A stretch of DNA of 64,000 nt from contig NZ_OY781884.1 in assembly GCF_963677155.1 (NCBI RefSeq), positions 2,972,501 through 3,036,500 on the forward strand, read 5' to 3'. The notes beneath the pieces were generated by a model. That model saw nothing but the letters and a program-made list of their open reading frames with translations, was not told where the DNA came from and made no database searches. A program made the translations under genes and the position numbers. The DNA is from an uncultured Draconibacterium sp. Lineage in GTDB: Bacteria > Bacteroidota > Bacteroidia > Bacteroidales > Prolixibacteraceae. Shown piece after piece: positions 30,627-40,422 of this stretch. The stretch's first letter is position 1. The number at the start of each line of letters is the position of its first letter.

Positions 30627-33600
30627 ATGATAGAAACACATATTAAAAAAGCAATTGTTCTTGGTTCAGGAGCACTTAAAATTGGAGAGGCCGGTGAGTT
30701 CGATTATTCCGGTTCGCAGGCGCTTAAGGCGTTGAAAGAGGAAGGTGTTGAAACGGTTCTTATCAATCCGAACATTGCAACCATTCAAACATCTGAAGAC
30801 ATTGCAGACAAAATTTATTTTTTGCCTGTTACACCTCATTTTGTTGAAGAGGTAATCAAAAAAGAAAAACCACAGGGAATACTTCTTGCATTCGGTGGAC
30901 AAACTGCGCTGAACTGCGGAGTTGCACTATACGAATCGGGAGTTCTCGAAAAATATAATGTTGAAGTAGTTGGTACGCCAGTTCAGTCGATTATTGATAC
31001 GGAAGACCGCGACATTTTTGCCAATATGCTGGCCGAAATCGGTGTAAAAACGCCAAAAAGTATTGCTGCTTCAAATATGGCCGAAGCAAAAGCGGCGGCT
31101 AAGGAAGTTGGCTTCCCAATAATCATTCGCGCGGCATACACGCTCGGTGGATTAGGTTCTGGGTTCTGCGAAAACGAAGAGGAGCTGGAAAAACTGGCCG
31201 GAAGCGCATTCTCTTATTCGCCTCAAATCCTGGTTGAAGAATCGATTAAAGGATGGAAAGAAGTGGAGTACGAAGTAGTTCGCGATAAATACGATAACTG
31301 TATTACTGTTTGTAACATGGAGAACTTCGACCCGCTTGGAATTCATACCGGCGAGAGTATTGTTGTGGCTCCATCGCAAACACTGTCGAATTCAGAATAT
31401 CATAAACTACGCGAAATCTCGATAAAAATTATTCGCCGGGTCGGTGTAATTGGCGAGTGTAACGTGCAGTTTGCGCTCGATCCGTACTCGGAAGATTACC
31501 GAGTAATTGAGGTAAATGCGCGTTTATCTCGTTCGTCGGCACTGGCGTCGAAAGCTACCGGTTATCCGCTGGCATTTGTAGCCGCAAAATTGGGATTGGG
31601 TTATGGTTTGCACCAACTTAAAAACTCGGTAACTAAAGTAACAACTGCTTGTTTCGAACCTGCACTCGACTACTGTGTGGTAAAGATTCCTCGCTGGGAT
31701 TTGAGCAAATTCGTAGGGGTTTCGAAAACCATTGGAAGTTCGATGAAATCGGTTGGCGAGATCATGGCCATTGGTCGAACTTTTGAAGAGGCTATTCAGA
31801 AAGGTATTCGAATGGTTGGGCTTGGTATGCACGGTTTTGTGGCCAACAACGAGGAGATTACAATTGAGGGAATTGAAGAAGAATTGTCAAATCCTACTGA
31901 CCGACGGATATTTGCGATTGCCGAGGCATTTAATAAAGGTTATTCTATCGATCAGATTCACGAGAAAACAAAAATTGATCGATGGTTCCTCCAAAAGCTG
32001 AATAATATTTACAAGATAAAGCTGGAACTGAAGAAATTTAACGAATTGGAGAAATTGCCAATTCCGCTGTTAAAAGTATCAAAACAGGCCGGTTATTCCG
32101 ATTTCCAAATAGCACGTTTGGTGCTGAGGAGTAAGAATGTTAATATTAATGAAGATATTCTGAAAGTTAGGGCTTTCCGTAAGGCTAACGGTATTGTCCC
32201 GGTAGTTAAACAAATTGATACACTGGCAGGAGAATATCCTGCGCAAACCAATTATCTGTATCTTACACATAACGGCACCGAGAATGATGTTGAGTATCTG
32301 GGAGATCACAAGTCAGTTGTTGTGCTCGGATCCGGAGCTTATAGAATTGGTAGTTCGGTTGAGTTTGACTGGTGTAGCGTAAATACCATTAAAACGATTA
32401 AAGAGCAGGGCTACCGTTCGGTAATGATCAACTATAACCCGGAGACGGTGAGTACGGATTACGATACCTGCGACAGGCTTTATTTTGATGAGCTGACTTT
32501 TGAGCGCGTAATGGATGTTTACGATCTGGAGAATCCGCACGGAGTTGTGGTTTCGATGGGAGGTCAGATCCCGAATAACCTGGCGATGAAACTAGATGGG
32601 CAAAATGTTCCGATTCTTGGTACATCGGCCAAAAAGATTGACAATGCTGAGGATCGTGAGAAATTTTCGTCACTGCTTGATGATCTGGGGGTTGACCAAC
32701 CGCGCTGGGCACGCCTTTCTACAATAGAAGAAATTCACAAGTTTGTTGATGAGGTGGGTTATCCTGTGTTAATCCGTCCATCGTACGTACTTTCGGGTGC
32801 TGCCATGAATGTGGTTTCCAATCCCGATCAGCTGGAGCACTTCCTTCAGATGGCAGCTAATGTGTCGAAAGAGCATCCGGTGGTTGTTACTGAGTTTATC
32901 GAGCAGGCCAAAGAAATTGAGCTTGACGCAGTGGCCAATAAAGGTGAGATGGTTGCTTATGCCATTTCGGAGCACGTGGAGTTTGCCGGAGTTCATTCGG
33001 GTGATGCTACCATCGTTTTCCCGCCGCAGAAACTATATGTTGAAACCATTCGCAGGGTGAAGAAAATTGCTCGTCAGATTGCAAAAGGACTGGAAATTAC
33101 CGGACCTTTTAATATGCAGTTTCTGGCAAAAGATAACGACATTAAAGTTATTGAATGTAACCTGCGTGCGTCGCGAAGTTTCCCGTTTGTTTCGAAGGTA
33201 ATGAAGCTTAACCTGATTGAAATTGCCACGAAAGTGATGTTGGGAATTGATGTGCCGAAACCAGACAAGTCGTTGTTCGAGCTGGATTATGTGGGGGTTA
33301 AAGCTCCTCAGTTCTCATTTGCGCGATTGCTGAAAGCCGATCCTGTTTTGGGTGTTGACATGTCGTCGACCGGCGAGGTTGGTTGTATTGGAGAGACCTA
33401 CTACGAAGCAATTATAAAAGCGATGATGTCTGTTGGGTATAGTTATCCTAAAAAGAATATTTTGATTTCATCTGGTCCATCGCGGGGCAAGCTGGAGTTG
33501 CTGAACAGCACCCGATTGTTGGTTGAAAAAGGTTATAATATTTTTGCCACTGAGGGAACACATAAATTTTTCCGGGATAACGGTATTGAAAATACCCTGG

Positions 33601-33860
33601 TGCACTGGCCCGACGAAGAAGATCAGTCGCCAAATACTATTGAGATGATCAAGAATAAAAAGATTGATCTGGTGGTTAATATTCCGAAAAACCATACTAA
33701 TCGTGAGTTGAAAAATGGTTATACGATTCGCCGTAGTGCAATTGACTATAACATCCCGCTAATTACCAATGCTCGTGTTGCAAGTGCATTCCTTTACGGA
33801 ATTTGCAAATACAGCCTCGAGGATATTAAAGTGGTGAGTTGGGACGAATACAAAGAGTAG
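30627..33860 (+). CDS. carB: carbamoyl-phosphate synthase large subunit
   Basis: The 1077-aa enzyme has the expected duplicated ATP-grasp layout: first carboxyphosphate domain to about residue 400, oligomerisation domain, second carbamoyl-phosphate domain (beginning near VVLGSGAYRIGSSVEFDW, residue 568), and a C-terminal MGS-like allosteric domain from about 945 (ILISSGPSRGKLEL). Typical motifs are GSGALKIGEAGEFDYSG and EVNARLSRSSALASKATGYP. It makes carbamoyl phosphate from bicarbonate, ammonia and two ATP. A terminator follows 27 nt after the stop. Confidence 0.96.
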   Translation: MIETHIKKAIVLGSGALKIGEAGEFDYSGSQALKALKEEGVETVLINPNIATIQTSEDIADKIYFLPVTPHFVEEVIKKEKPQGILLAFGGQTALNCGVALYESGVLEKYNVEVVGTPVQSIIDTEDRDIFANMLAEIGVKTPKSIAASNMAEAKAAAKEVGFPIIIRAAYTLGGLGSGFCENEEELEKLAGSAFSYSPQILVEESIKGWKEVEYEVVRDKYDNCITVCNMENFDPLGIHTGESIVVAPSQTLSNSEYHKLREISIKIIRRVGVIGECNVQFALDPYSEDYRVIEVNARLSRSSALASKATGYPLAFVAAKLGLGYGLHQLKNSVTKVTTACFEPALDYCVVKIPRWDLSKFVGVSKTIGSSMKSVGEIMAIGRTFEEAIQKGIRMVGLGMHGFVANNEEITIEGIEEELSNPTDRRIFAIAEAFNKGYSIDQIHEKTKIDRWFLQKLNNIYKIKLELKKFNELEKLPIPLLKVSKQAGYSDFQIARLVLRSKNVNINEDILKVRAFRKANGIVPVVKQIDTLAGEYPAQTNYLYLTHNGTENDVEYLGDHKSVVVLGSGAYRIGSSVEFDWCSVNTIKTIKEQGYRSVMINYNPETVSTDYDTCDRLYFDELTFERVMDVYDLENPHGVVVSMGGQIPNNLAMKLDGQNVPILGTSAKKIDNAEDREKFSSLLDDLGVDQPRWARLSTIEEIHKFVDEVGYPVLIRPSYVLSGAAMNVVSNPDQLEHFLQMAANVSKEHPVVVTEFIEQAKEIELDAVANKGEMVAYAISEHVEFAGVHSGDATIVFPPQKLYVETIRRVKKIARQIAKGLEITGPFNMQFLAKDNDIKVIECNLRASRSFPFVSKVMKLNLIEIATKVMLGIDVPKPDKSLFELDYVGVKAPQFSFARLLKADPVLGVDMSSTGEVGCIGETYYEAIIKAMMSVGYSYPKKNILISSGPSRGKLELLNSTRLLVEKGYNIFATEGTHKFFRDNGIENTLVHWPDEEDQSPNTIEMIKNKKIDLVVNIPKNHTNRELKNGYTIRRSAIDYNIPLITNARVASAFLYGICKYSLEDIKVVSWDEYKE

Positions 33861-33887
33861 AATTAGAATACTTTATCTCGATAATAG

Positions 33888-33917
33888 AAAAGCTCCGGCC
33901 ATTGGTCGGAGCTTTTT
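33888..33917 (+). terminator. intrinsic terminator of carAB
   Basis: AAAAGCTCCG (33888-33897) pairs with CGGAGCTTTT (33907-33916) and is followed by T-rich sequence. The A-rich 5' side allows use from the opposite strand as well. Confidence 0.9.
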
Positions 33918-33973
33918 GTTTTTATAGTGGACATTAATTTGACTGGTTTATTTTGTGTGATTTTTTCACTCAT

Positions 33974-34004
33974 AAAAAAAGCCTGCAGTAAAACTACAGG
34001 CTTT
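33974..34004 (-). terminator. terminator-like hairpin for minus-strand transcription
   Basis: AAAGCCTG (33978-33985) and CAGGCTTT (33997-34004) form a stem. Read on the minus strand it ends in a run of seven T, so a transcript from the right (34.1-34.6 kb) would stop here. Confidence 0.65.
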
Positions 34005-34099
34005 CGTGGTTGACCACCTGAGACAACACAGGCAATTCCTCTGTTAGGCATAACTGCAATGTGAAAATTCCCTTTGTCTTTTTCTCTAAATTGTTCGTG

Positions 34100-34312
34100 C
34101 TAATTTGTCTCGTCTGATAAAGTAAATTTTACAAAATTCCAGGATTGTCCTCTCCACAGTTCTGGCAAGTCAAATATGATTTCTTCATATTCTCTTGAAA
34201 CTGGAATTGTATCTAATTTTTTAGCTTTTGCCATCTTTCTAAAATGCACTATACCACGCTTTCTGTTTTTTGTTTCGGCAATTTGAAAATCATGTAAATA
34301 ATTGTTGTCCAC
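34100..34312 (-). CDS. possible small hypothetical protein
   Basis: A 70-codon frame with a GTG start encodes a basic, soluble product (RKRGIVHFRKMAKAKK, then IIFDLPELWRGQSWNFVKF). Its composition looks coding, and a minus-strand terminator lies about 100 nt downstream. It could equally be the remnant of a longer gene. No family recognised. Confidence 0.3.
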   Translation of the reverse strand: MDNNYLHDFQIAETKNRKRGIVHFRKMAKAKKLDTIPVSREYEEIIFDLPELWRGQSWNFVKFTLSDETN

Positions 34313-34605
34313 AAAAATATTCGAAAGAATTTAGTGTGAAAAGCGAAAACAATAACAAGAAATCGGAGTAAATAGAAATGCAAGAGCAATACAAAGCGTT
34401 GGAATCAACCGAATAGCCAAAATTTAGTTTTATCAAGAATGCCAGAACCCCGGTGCCTAGCCGCACGGTGAGGTAGCTAAATGTCAGGAGATCGCTCATG
34501 TTAAAGTACTGCATTTCTTCGCGGTGAAGTTTATCGTTGGTGCTGGTTAACAGGTGCAGTTTTAGAACGATGAAAAAAGTAGCCAGTGTGATTTCGTGCT
34601 TGATT
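34290..34605 (-). pseudogene. possible remnant of a membrane protein gene
   Basis: A minus-strand frame is open from a TAA near 34607 through 34290, but it lacks an ATG in its first 30 codons. The translation has protein-like character (EITLATFFIVLKLHLLTS, then MSDLLTFSYLTVRLGTG) and suggests two hydrophobic helices. It may be the decayed end of a membrane protein gene. Family unknown. Confidence 0.25.
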
Positions 34606-34935
34606 TTTTAGTTCTGGGTTCAATAATATAAAGTTCTTTACCTAAGATTTTACCTTAAATATTCATTCATCCAGGATTATAAGTAGTCGACTTCAGAAAT
34701 GCTTACTGGTAAATAAGTATTTTTGGAGTTTTTTGATTTGTAAAATCAGTAATCGAGCAGTCGTAAATCAGTAAAAAATCAGGAGACCTTACAATTGAGC
34801 CTAATATATTTGCCCACAAACTGAACATTTGCTCCGAAAATTGAACTGAAATATTGAAAGTAAAAATATTCACACCGAGGACCACCTTTCAATTTAATCA
34901 GTTCGTTTCTTGAAGTATAAATTAAAAAGAAAAAA
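34606..34935. other. gap before the exported-fibre cluster
   Basis: This A/T-rich stretch has no supported gene. It must contain the promoter of the 34936 gene, but no clear TAnnTTTG box was found close to it. Confidence 0.4.
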
Positions 34936-35451
34936 ATGAAAAAAGTTTACAGACTGAATATCTTGGCTGCTTTTTGGGTAGTATTTGCTTTTCTCGGGGC
35001 ACAGGCTCAGGAAGTTAAGGTTGATGGTTTTTTTAATAGTTACGGAACTTCAGCATTTCAGGAAAGCAAACTTGTATCAAGTACTGGAGAGCCGGTTATT
35101 GGCATGTTGAATAATGGTGAATTACATTACCTACAGGGGTTTGTTTATAAAACACTGGGAACAGCCATTTCTACTAGCATTCCATTTACGGGTTTGGCTC
35201 CCATATCAATAAATATATATCCAAATCCTGCAAGCGATTTTATAAATATCGGGTACCCCTCTGAAGATTATGACAGGCTGCGGTACTCTTTATTTTCCGA
35301 AAAGGGAGAATTAATTAAGACTGGTTTGCTAACCGGACAGGAAACACAAGTAAGTGTATCTGAATTAGTACCCGCATTTTATCTTTTAATTGTTGAAAAC
35401 ACAAAATTAGAAACTACCATTAGCAGGAATAAATTAATGATTATGAAATAA
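34936..35451 (+). CDS. secreted protein with T9SS type A sorting domain
   Basis: The 171-aa protein has a signal peptide (cleavage near QAQ|EV). A short N-terminal segment follows with LVSSTGEPVIGMLNNGELHYLQGF, the pattern seen before sorting domains in many Bacteroidota proteins. A C-terminal type IX sorting domain starts near residue 95 (INIYPNPASDFINI) and ends in LMIMK. In known systems this domain directs export across the outer membrane and anchoring to surface lipid A. It is 5 bp from the next gene and likely co-transcribed with it; it may anchor or accompany the large fibrous proteins (inference). Confidence 0.8.
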   Translation: MKKVYRLNILAAFWVVFAFLGAQAQEVKVDGFFNSYGTSAFQESKLVSSTGEPVIGMLNNGELHYLQGFVYKTLGTAISTSIPFTGLAPISINIYPNPASDFINIGYPSEDYDRLRYSLFSEKGELIKTGLLTGQETQVSVSELVPAFYLLIVENTKLETTISRNKLMIMK

Positions 35452-35456
35452 ATTCT

Positions 35457-38400
35457 ATGAAAAAATTGTACCCTAAATTAATAATACTAAGTGCCGGATT
35501 GTTGCTTTTTTGCCAAACCTATGCACAACAATCTGAACCATTTAATTATCAGGCCGTCATAAGAAAATCTGACGGAACTATTGTAAAGAACGAACAGATT
35601 AATGTGAAATTCACTCTTAAAAGCAATGATGAAACAATTTACTACATGGAAGAGCAAAATCTTTCAACTGATGTATATGGAGTCATTAATGTTTCTGTTG
35701 GAAATGGGCAGGTAATTACCGGGGCTTTTGAGGGCATTAATTGGTCTGGGCAACTTGAATTTGATGTTGAAATTGACACAGATGGAGACGGAATCGCTGA
35801 CTTGCAAGGAAGTAATGAAATAACTTCGGTTCCTAAAGCTTGTTTTGCACAAAAGGCAGCGGTAGCTGACTCCCTATCATTCAGTTTAGCTTCTGTAGCA
35901 ATCAGTGGTGACTATAATGATTTGTCCAATAAACCCTCTTTGTCAATTAAGGGGACTACCTTACAAATTTCTGGTGGCAATAGCGTGATCCTTCCTCAGG
36001 TTAATGGGCAATCAGCCTACCAGATAGCAGTAAACAATGGATTTGCCGGGACCGAAGAGGAATGGTTGAATTCAATAAAAGGTGCTGACGGTAAAGATGG
36101 AATCAACGGTACCGATGGACAATCAGCTTACCAGGTAGCAGTAAACAATGGATTTACCGGGACCGAAGAGGAATGGTTGAATTCAATGAAAGGTGCTGAT
36201 GGTAAAGATGGGGTCAACGGTACCGATGGACAATCAGCCTACCAGGTAGCAGTAAACAATGGATTTACCGGGACCGAAGAGGAATGGTTGAATTCAATAA
36301 AAGGTGCTGACGGTAAAGATGGAATCAATGGTAAAGATGGACGATCAGCCTATGAGGTAGCAGTAAACAAAGGATTTACCGGAACAGAAGAGGAATGGTT
36401 GAATTCAATAAAAGGTGCTGACGGTAAAAATGGAATCAACGGTACCGATGGACAATCAGCCTATCAGGTAGCAGTAAACAAAGGATTTACCGGAACCGAA
36501 GAGGAATGGTTGAATTCAATAAAAGGTGCTGATGGTAAAGATGGAATCAACGGTACCGATGGACAATCAGCCTACCAGGTAGCAGTAAACAAAGGATTTA
36601 CCGGAACCGAAGAGGAATGGTTGAATTCAATGAAAGGTGCTGATGGTAAAGATGGGATCAACGGTACCGATGGACAATCAGCCTACCAGGTAGCAGTAAA
36701 CAATGGATTTACCGGAACCGAAGAGGAATGGTTGAATTCAATAAAAGGTGCTGACGGTAAAGATGGAATCAATGGTAAAGATGGACGATCAGCCTACCAG
36801 GTAGCAGTAAACAATGGATTTACCGGAACCGAAGAGGAATGGTTGAATTCAATAAAAGGTGCTGACGGTAAAGATGGAATCAATGGTAAAGATGGACGAT
36901 CAGCCTACCAGGTAGCAGTAAACAATGGATTTACCGGAACCGAAGAGGAATGGTTGAATTCAATAAAAGGTGCTGACGGTAAAAATGGAATCAACGGTAA
37001 AAATGGAATCAACGGTAAAAATGGAATCAATGGTGAAAATGGAATCAACGGTGAAAATGGAATCAACGGTACCGATGGACAATCAGCCTACCAGGTAGCA
37101 GTAAACAATGGATTTACCGGAACCGAAGAGGAATGGTTGAATTCAATGAAAGGTGCTGATGGTAAAGATGGGATCAACGGTACCGATGGACAATCAGCCT
37201 ACCAGGTAGCAGTAAACAATGGATTTACCGGAACCGAAGAGGAATGGTTGAATTCAATAAAAGGTGCTGACGGTAAAGATGGAATCAATGGTAAAGATGG
37301 ACGATCAGCCTACCAGGTAGCAGTAAACAATGGATTTACCGGAACCGAAGAGGAATGGTTGAATTCAATAAAAGGTGCTGATGGTAAAGATGGAATCAAC
37401 GGTACCGATGGACAGTCAGCCTACCAGGTAGCAGTAAACAATGGATTTACCGGAACAGAAGAGGAATGGTTGAATTCAATAAAAGGTGCTGATGGTAAGG
37501 ATGGAATCAACGGTGCCGATGGACAATCAGCCTACCAGGTAGCAGTAAATAAAGGATTTACCGGAACCGAAGAGGAATGGTTGAATTCAATGAAAGGTGC
37601 TGTTGGTAAAGATGGGATCAACGGTACCGATGGACAATCAGCCTACCAGGTAGCAGTAAACAATGGATTTATGGGGACAGAAGTAGAATGGTTAAATTCA
37701 ATAAAAGGAACTAGTTCTCCGGATGCAGATGCTGACACTAAGGGGGTAATACAATTAACCGGTGATTTAGCAGGTACAGCCACATCGCCTGTTATTGCAG
37801 AAAATGCAGTAACCACTTTGAAAATCGCTGATGCCAGCGTTACCGATATAAAGATCGCATCGGGAATCAGCGCATCCAAGGTTGGGCTCGGAAATGTGGA
37901 TAACACGGCAGATACAGATAAACCAATAAGCTCCGCGACACAAACAGCGCTCGATTTAAAATCGCCGCTGGCTTCTCCCGCTTTTACAGGAACACCAACA
38001 GCTCCAACAGCCACAGAAGGAACAAATGATACACAAATCGCAACAACTGCCTTTGTTGCCGCAGCAGTATCTTCTGTAGGTGGAGGAATTTCCACAGCAT
38101 CAAATGGTCTTACAGCATCATCGGGTGATGTAAAACTAGGTGGAACACTGACGTCATCAACTACCATTAATCAGGGAGCTAATGATGTGAATTTTACAGG
38201 AACCGGGACAGTTAGTGCAGATAGGTTAAAAATGGCTGGCGCTGTATATGCCACTGTTAGAACATATACCGGAGCTACAAATGTTGATTGGCAAGCCAAT
38301 GATTATGTGATCATTTTGACTAATAACAGTATTTCGGGAAGCTTCGCATTGCCAGCCCCCACTGCAAATGTGGGCAGAATATTATGCGTAAGAAACAATA

Positions 38401-38531
38401 CAGGAGGTTCCGTTGCACCACTACTGGCAGACGGGGTTTCATATCCTGAAAATGCCTTGAATTTAGCTGGAGGGGCTGCAATGATGTTTATTTCTGATGG
38501 AACAAACTGGCATACAATCGCCGGACGCTAA
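35457..38531 (+). CDS. exported collagen-like, phage-tail-fibre-like repeat protein
   Basis: The 1024-aa protein has a signal peptide (near CQTYAQ|QS) and, at about 25-135, an N-terminal domain common in Bacteroidota surface proteins (FNYQAVIRKSDGTIV ... SVPKACFAQKA). A short SGDYNDLSNKP linker follows, then fifteen repeats of a 37-residue unit at about 184-752 combining SAYQVAVNNGFTGTEEEWLNS with five GXY triplets. The C-terminal part has phage-tail hallmarks: GLGNVDNTADTDKP near 811, ASPAFTGTPTAPT near 840, TQIATTAFV, and a tip-like domain ending SDGTNWHTIAGR. Likely a trimeric extracellular fibre or adhesin; the ligand is unknown. Confidence 0.85.
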   Translation: MKKLYPKLIILSAGLLLFCQTYAQQSEPFNYQAVIRKSDGTIVKNEQINVKFTLKSNDETIYYMEEQNLSTDVYGVINVSVGNGQVITGAFEGINWSGQLEFDVEIDTDGDGIADLQGSNEITSVPKACFAQKAAVADSLSFSLASVAISGDYNDLSNKPSLSIKGTTLQISGGNSVILPQVNGQSAYQIAVNNGFAGTEEEWLNSIKGADGKDGINGTDGQSAYQVAVNNGFTGTEEEWLNSMKGADGKDGVNGTDGQSAYQVAVNNGFTGTEEEWLNSIKGADGKDGINGKDGRSAYEVAVNKGFTGTEEEWLNSIKGADGKNGINGTDGQSAYQVAVNKGFTGTEEEWLNSIKGADGKDGINGTDGQSAYQVAVNKGFTGTEEEWLNSMKGADGKDGINGTDGQSAYQVAVNNGFTGTEEEWLNSIKGADGKDGINGKDGRSAYQVAVNNGFTGTEEEWLNSIKGADGKDGINGKDGRSAYQVAVNNGFTGTEEEWLNSIKGADGKNGINGKNGINGKNGINGENGINGENGINGTDGQSAYQVAVNNGFTGTEEEWLNSMKGADGKDGINGTDGQSAYQVAVNNGFTGTEEEWLNSIKGADGKDGINGKDGRSAYQVAVNNGFTGTEEEWLNSIKGADGKDGINGTDGQSAYQVAVNNGFTGTEEEWLNSIKGADGKDGINGADGQSAYQVAVNKGFTGTEEEWLNSMKGAVGKDGINGTDGQSAYQVAVNNGFMGTEVEWLNSIKGTSSPDADADTKGVIQLTGDLAGTATSPVIAENAVTTLKIADASVTDIKIASGISASKVGLGNVDNTADTDKPISSATQTALDLKSPLASPAFTGTPTAPTATEGTNDTQIATTAFVAAAVSSVGGGISTASNGLTASSGDVKLGGTLTSSTTINQGANDVNFTGTGTVSADRLKMAGAVYATVRTYTGATNVDWQANDYVIILTNNSISGSFALPAPTANVGRILCVRNNTGGSVAPLLADGVSYPENALNLAGGAAMMFISDGTNWHTIAGR
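36006..37713 (+). repeat. fifteen tandem 111-bp coding repeats
   Basis: Units of 111 bp (37 codons) start at 36006 and follow without gaps. Unit 9 (36894-37076) is 72 bp longer because its GKNGIN/GENGIN hexapeptide is present five times instead of once. The units differ at only a few alternating positions (Q/R, N/K, I/M, T/K, D/N), so they were homogenised recently. Confidence 0.95.
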
Positions 38532-38679
38532 TATTTTATAAAGGGTTTTCACAATATCAAAAAGAGATAATAAAGAGAGTATGAAAGAGGTAATACATAA
38601 TAGAAACAAAGTTTCTTATGTAAATGAAAGAATATTGTTTCCAATTGCTCAGGTAGGTAAATACTCCTATTCTGTTCGA

Positions 38680-39396
38680 ATGAGAAAGGGAAAGTTCAAT
38701 TGCCTGTTACTTTTGTTTTTACTTGTATTACCTGGAGTTGGTTTTGCTCAGGTTCAAACTAACGGGAAACCAGCTTATACCATTACGAATGAGAATCCAT
38801 TTTTTGATGCTTCCACCAGTTTTAACGACGGTGTTAACATTGGAAAAGGCCTTGTTTTTCCACGAACTGATTTAACGGTTTTCACTTTTAGAACCGGTTC
38901 AGTGGATGGAATCAATTTTCCAACAGCTTTTGACGGGATGATAGTTTATAATTCAGGAACAGGCAATACCGTGTCAGGACAGGGACAGGTTACCGAGGTT
39001 GCTCCTGGATTCTATTATTTTAGCAATCCAGCAGGAACAACTTCTGTTACCAATGGAAAATGGGTTCGAATAGCGGATGGCACTGATGTTATAACGGGAA
39101 AATCGACATCCGAAATTGTTGAAAATGGAACAGCTTTGGCTACAGGTGGTCAGATTTATGATTTTACACTTCAAAGCATTTCAGATTCAATTCAAAACTT
39201 ACAACCTATGCTTTTTGAAAAGGAACTGATTACCGGTGAAAACAACATTGATGTAGGTTTTTCATTAAATGAAAACGTACAAGTGCTATACAACGGACAG
39301 GCTATTTCCAAAAGCCAGTGGACAGGTATTGGCTCTACGGTTATCCATTTAAATCTGGCAACAAAATCATACGATAATTTAACAGTAAAACGATAA
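38680..39396 (+). CDS. exported protein with tail-tip-like C-terminus
   Basis: The product (about 238 aa) has a signal peptide (KFNCLLLLFLLVLPGVGFAQ). The frame opens 33 codons earlier at 38581, but that extension is charged and would place the signal peptide internally. The middle region (VFPRTDLTVFTF, FDGMIVYNSGTG, NGKWVRIADG) resembles Bacteroidota surface proteins. A GTALATGGQIYDF module is shared with the 1822-aa protein and resembles phage TGxxVYD modules. The C-terminus (VQVLYNGQAISKSQW) resembles phage NG-type tip domains. Precise function unknown. Confidence 0.7.
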   Translation: MRKGKFNCLLLLFLLVLPGVGFAQVQTNGKPAYTITNENPFFDASTSFNDGVNIGKGLVFPRTDLTVFTFRTGSVDGINFPTAFDGMIVYNSGTGNTVSGQGQVTEVAPGFYYFSNPAGTTSVTNGKWVRIADGTDVITGKSTSEIVENGTALATGGQIYDFTLQSISDSIQNLQPMLFEKELITGENNIDVGFSLNENVQVLYNGQAISKSQWTGIGSTVIHLNLATKSYDNLTVKR

Positions 39397-39438
39397 AAGT
39401 AAAGTTAATTAATTTATAAATTTTAAAAAATCAGAGAA

Positions 39439-40221
39439 GTGAAAAAATTGATTATTACAATGGGCATTATTCTTGCCACCATGGCAGGATTCTCACAGGT
39501 TGCACCAACTTCTGTTTACCGGGTTGCCGATGCGGAAACAGTATTCGGTATAAATATTTCAGTGGGTAAGCAGGTTTACAATATTGCAACTGAAGAGCTC
39601 TGGGTTGCAACAGAGGGTGTGGTAAGTACTGCTACCCTTACTTCAGCAGCCTCTTCGTTTAAAATTGTTAACGGAACAGGAACTACAAATTTAGCCGAAG
39701 CCAATGCTACAGAAACAACAGTTGATATAACGTCAAGTACCGGAACAAAAGCTACGCTTCAGAGCGCCACTACCAGCCGGGCAGGTTTAATGTCGAAAGC
39801 AAAATTTGATGAGGTTGAACTTAACAACGCCAAAGAAACAAATGTTTCCACTCAGTTGGAAACAGGAACTGTTACAGGAACTACCGTTGCGATTACTAGT
39901 GATGGCGATGACGACGATGTTATACTGGTGGCTGCAAATACAGATGACGCAGGTTTAATGACTGCCGACCAGTTTGACAAACTGGATGCCGTTGAAGCCG
40001 GAGCCCAGGTGAATTATACATTGATAACTGAAAAGTTTGAAGAAACCAGTGAAACTGCGACAACACACGCGCTGGCACACACAGCTCAAACCGGCGGATG
40101 TACTGTTTCACTAAACGGAACAGTACTTGATCCTTCAGATTATACACTTACAGCAACAACTATAGCAATTAATCTACCTGTAGCACAATACGATATCGTG
40201 CTTATTACTTACAACTACTAG
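39439..40221 (+). CDS. exported tail-fibre-like protein
   Basis: The 260-aa protein starts at GTG and has a signal peptide (MKKLIITMGIILATMAGFSQ). The N-terminal part (GINISVGKQVYNIATEELW) is shared with the next gene. AGLMSKAKFDEVELNN and AGLMTADQFDKLDAVEAGAQVN are classic phage tail-fibre modules. The C-terminal VSLNGTVLDPSDYTLTATT matches the tip-like NG domain of the preceding protein. It is 42 bp from the upstream gene and 201 bp from the downstream one. Confidence 0.75.
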   Translation: MKKLIITMGIILATMAGFSQVAPTSVYRVADAETVFGINISVGKQVYNIATEELWVATEGVVSTATLTSAASSFKIVNGTGTTNLAEANATETTVDITSSTGTKATLQSATTSRAGLMSKAKFDEVELNNAKETNVSTQLETGTVTGTTVAITSDGDDDDVILVAANTDDAGLMTADQFDKLDAVEAGAQVNYTLITEKFEETSETATTHALAHTAQTGGCTVSLNGTVLDPSDYTLTATTIAINLPVAQYDIVLITYNY

Positions 40222-40422
40222 AATAAAAGTACGCATCATTATGCTTTCTTCTAAAAAAACAACCATTAACTTTTAAAAAGAAAGCAAAGAGTTTTTCATT
40301 TAACATATGCCTGAACAAGCATAAAAGTCCGGGCTGAGGGATGAAATAATTTTTAGTATAAATGACAGGTATTTTTTAATATGGTTATTGTAGAATGATT
40401 TAACGATTTAAAAGTAGTATTA

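Noticed and set aside
34005-34020. TGGTTGACC next to a hairpin, resembling the tRNA-Gln 3' end and terminator, as a possible left attachment site of the mobile remnant
   Set aside because: Only about 9 bases match before the sequences diverge, too short for an att repeat.
36006-37713. CRISPR array
   Set aside because: The repeats are 111 bp, in frame and coding, without unique spacers.
37643-38167. A 174-codon minus-strand frame rich in Val, Ala and Ser
   Set aside because: Antisense to the tail-fibre-like end of the collagen-like protein; composition is what complementing its codons would produce.
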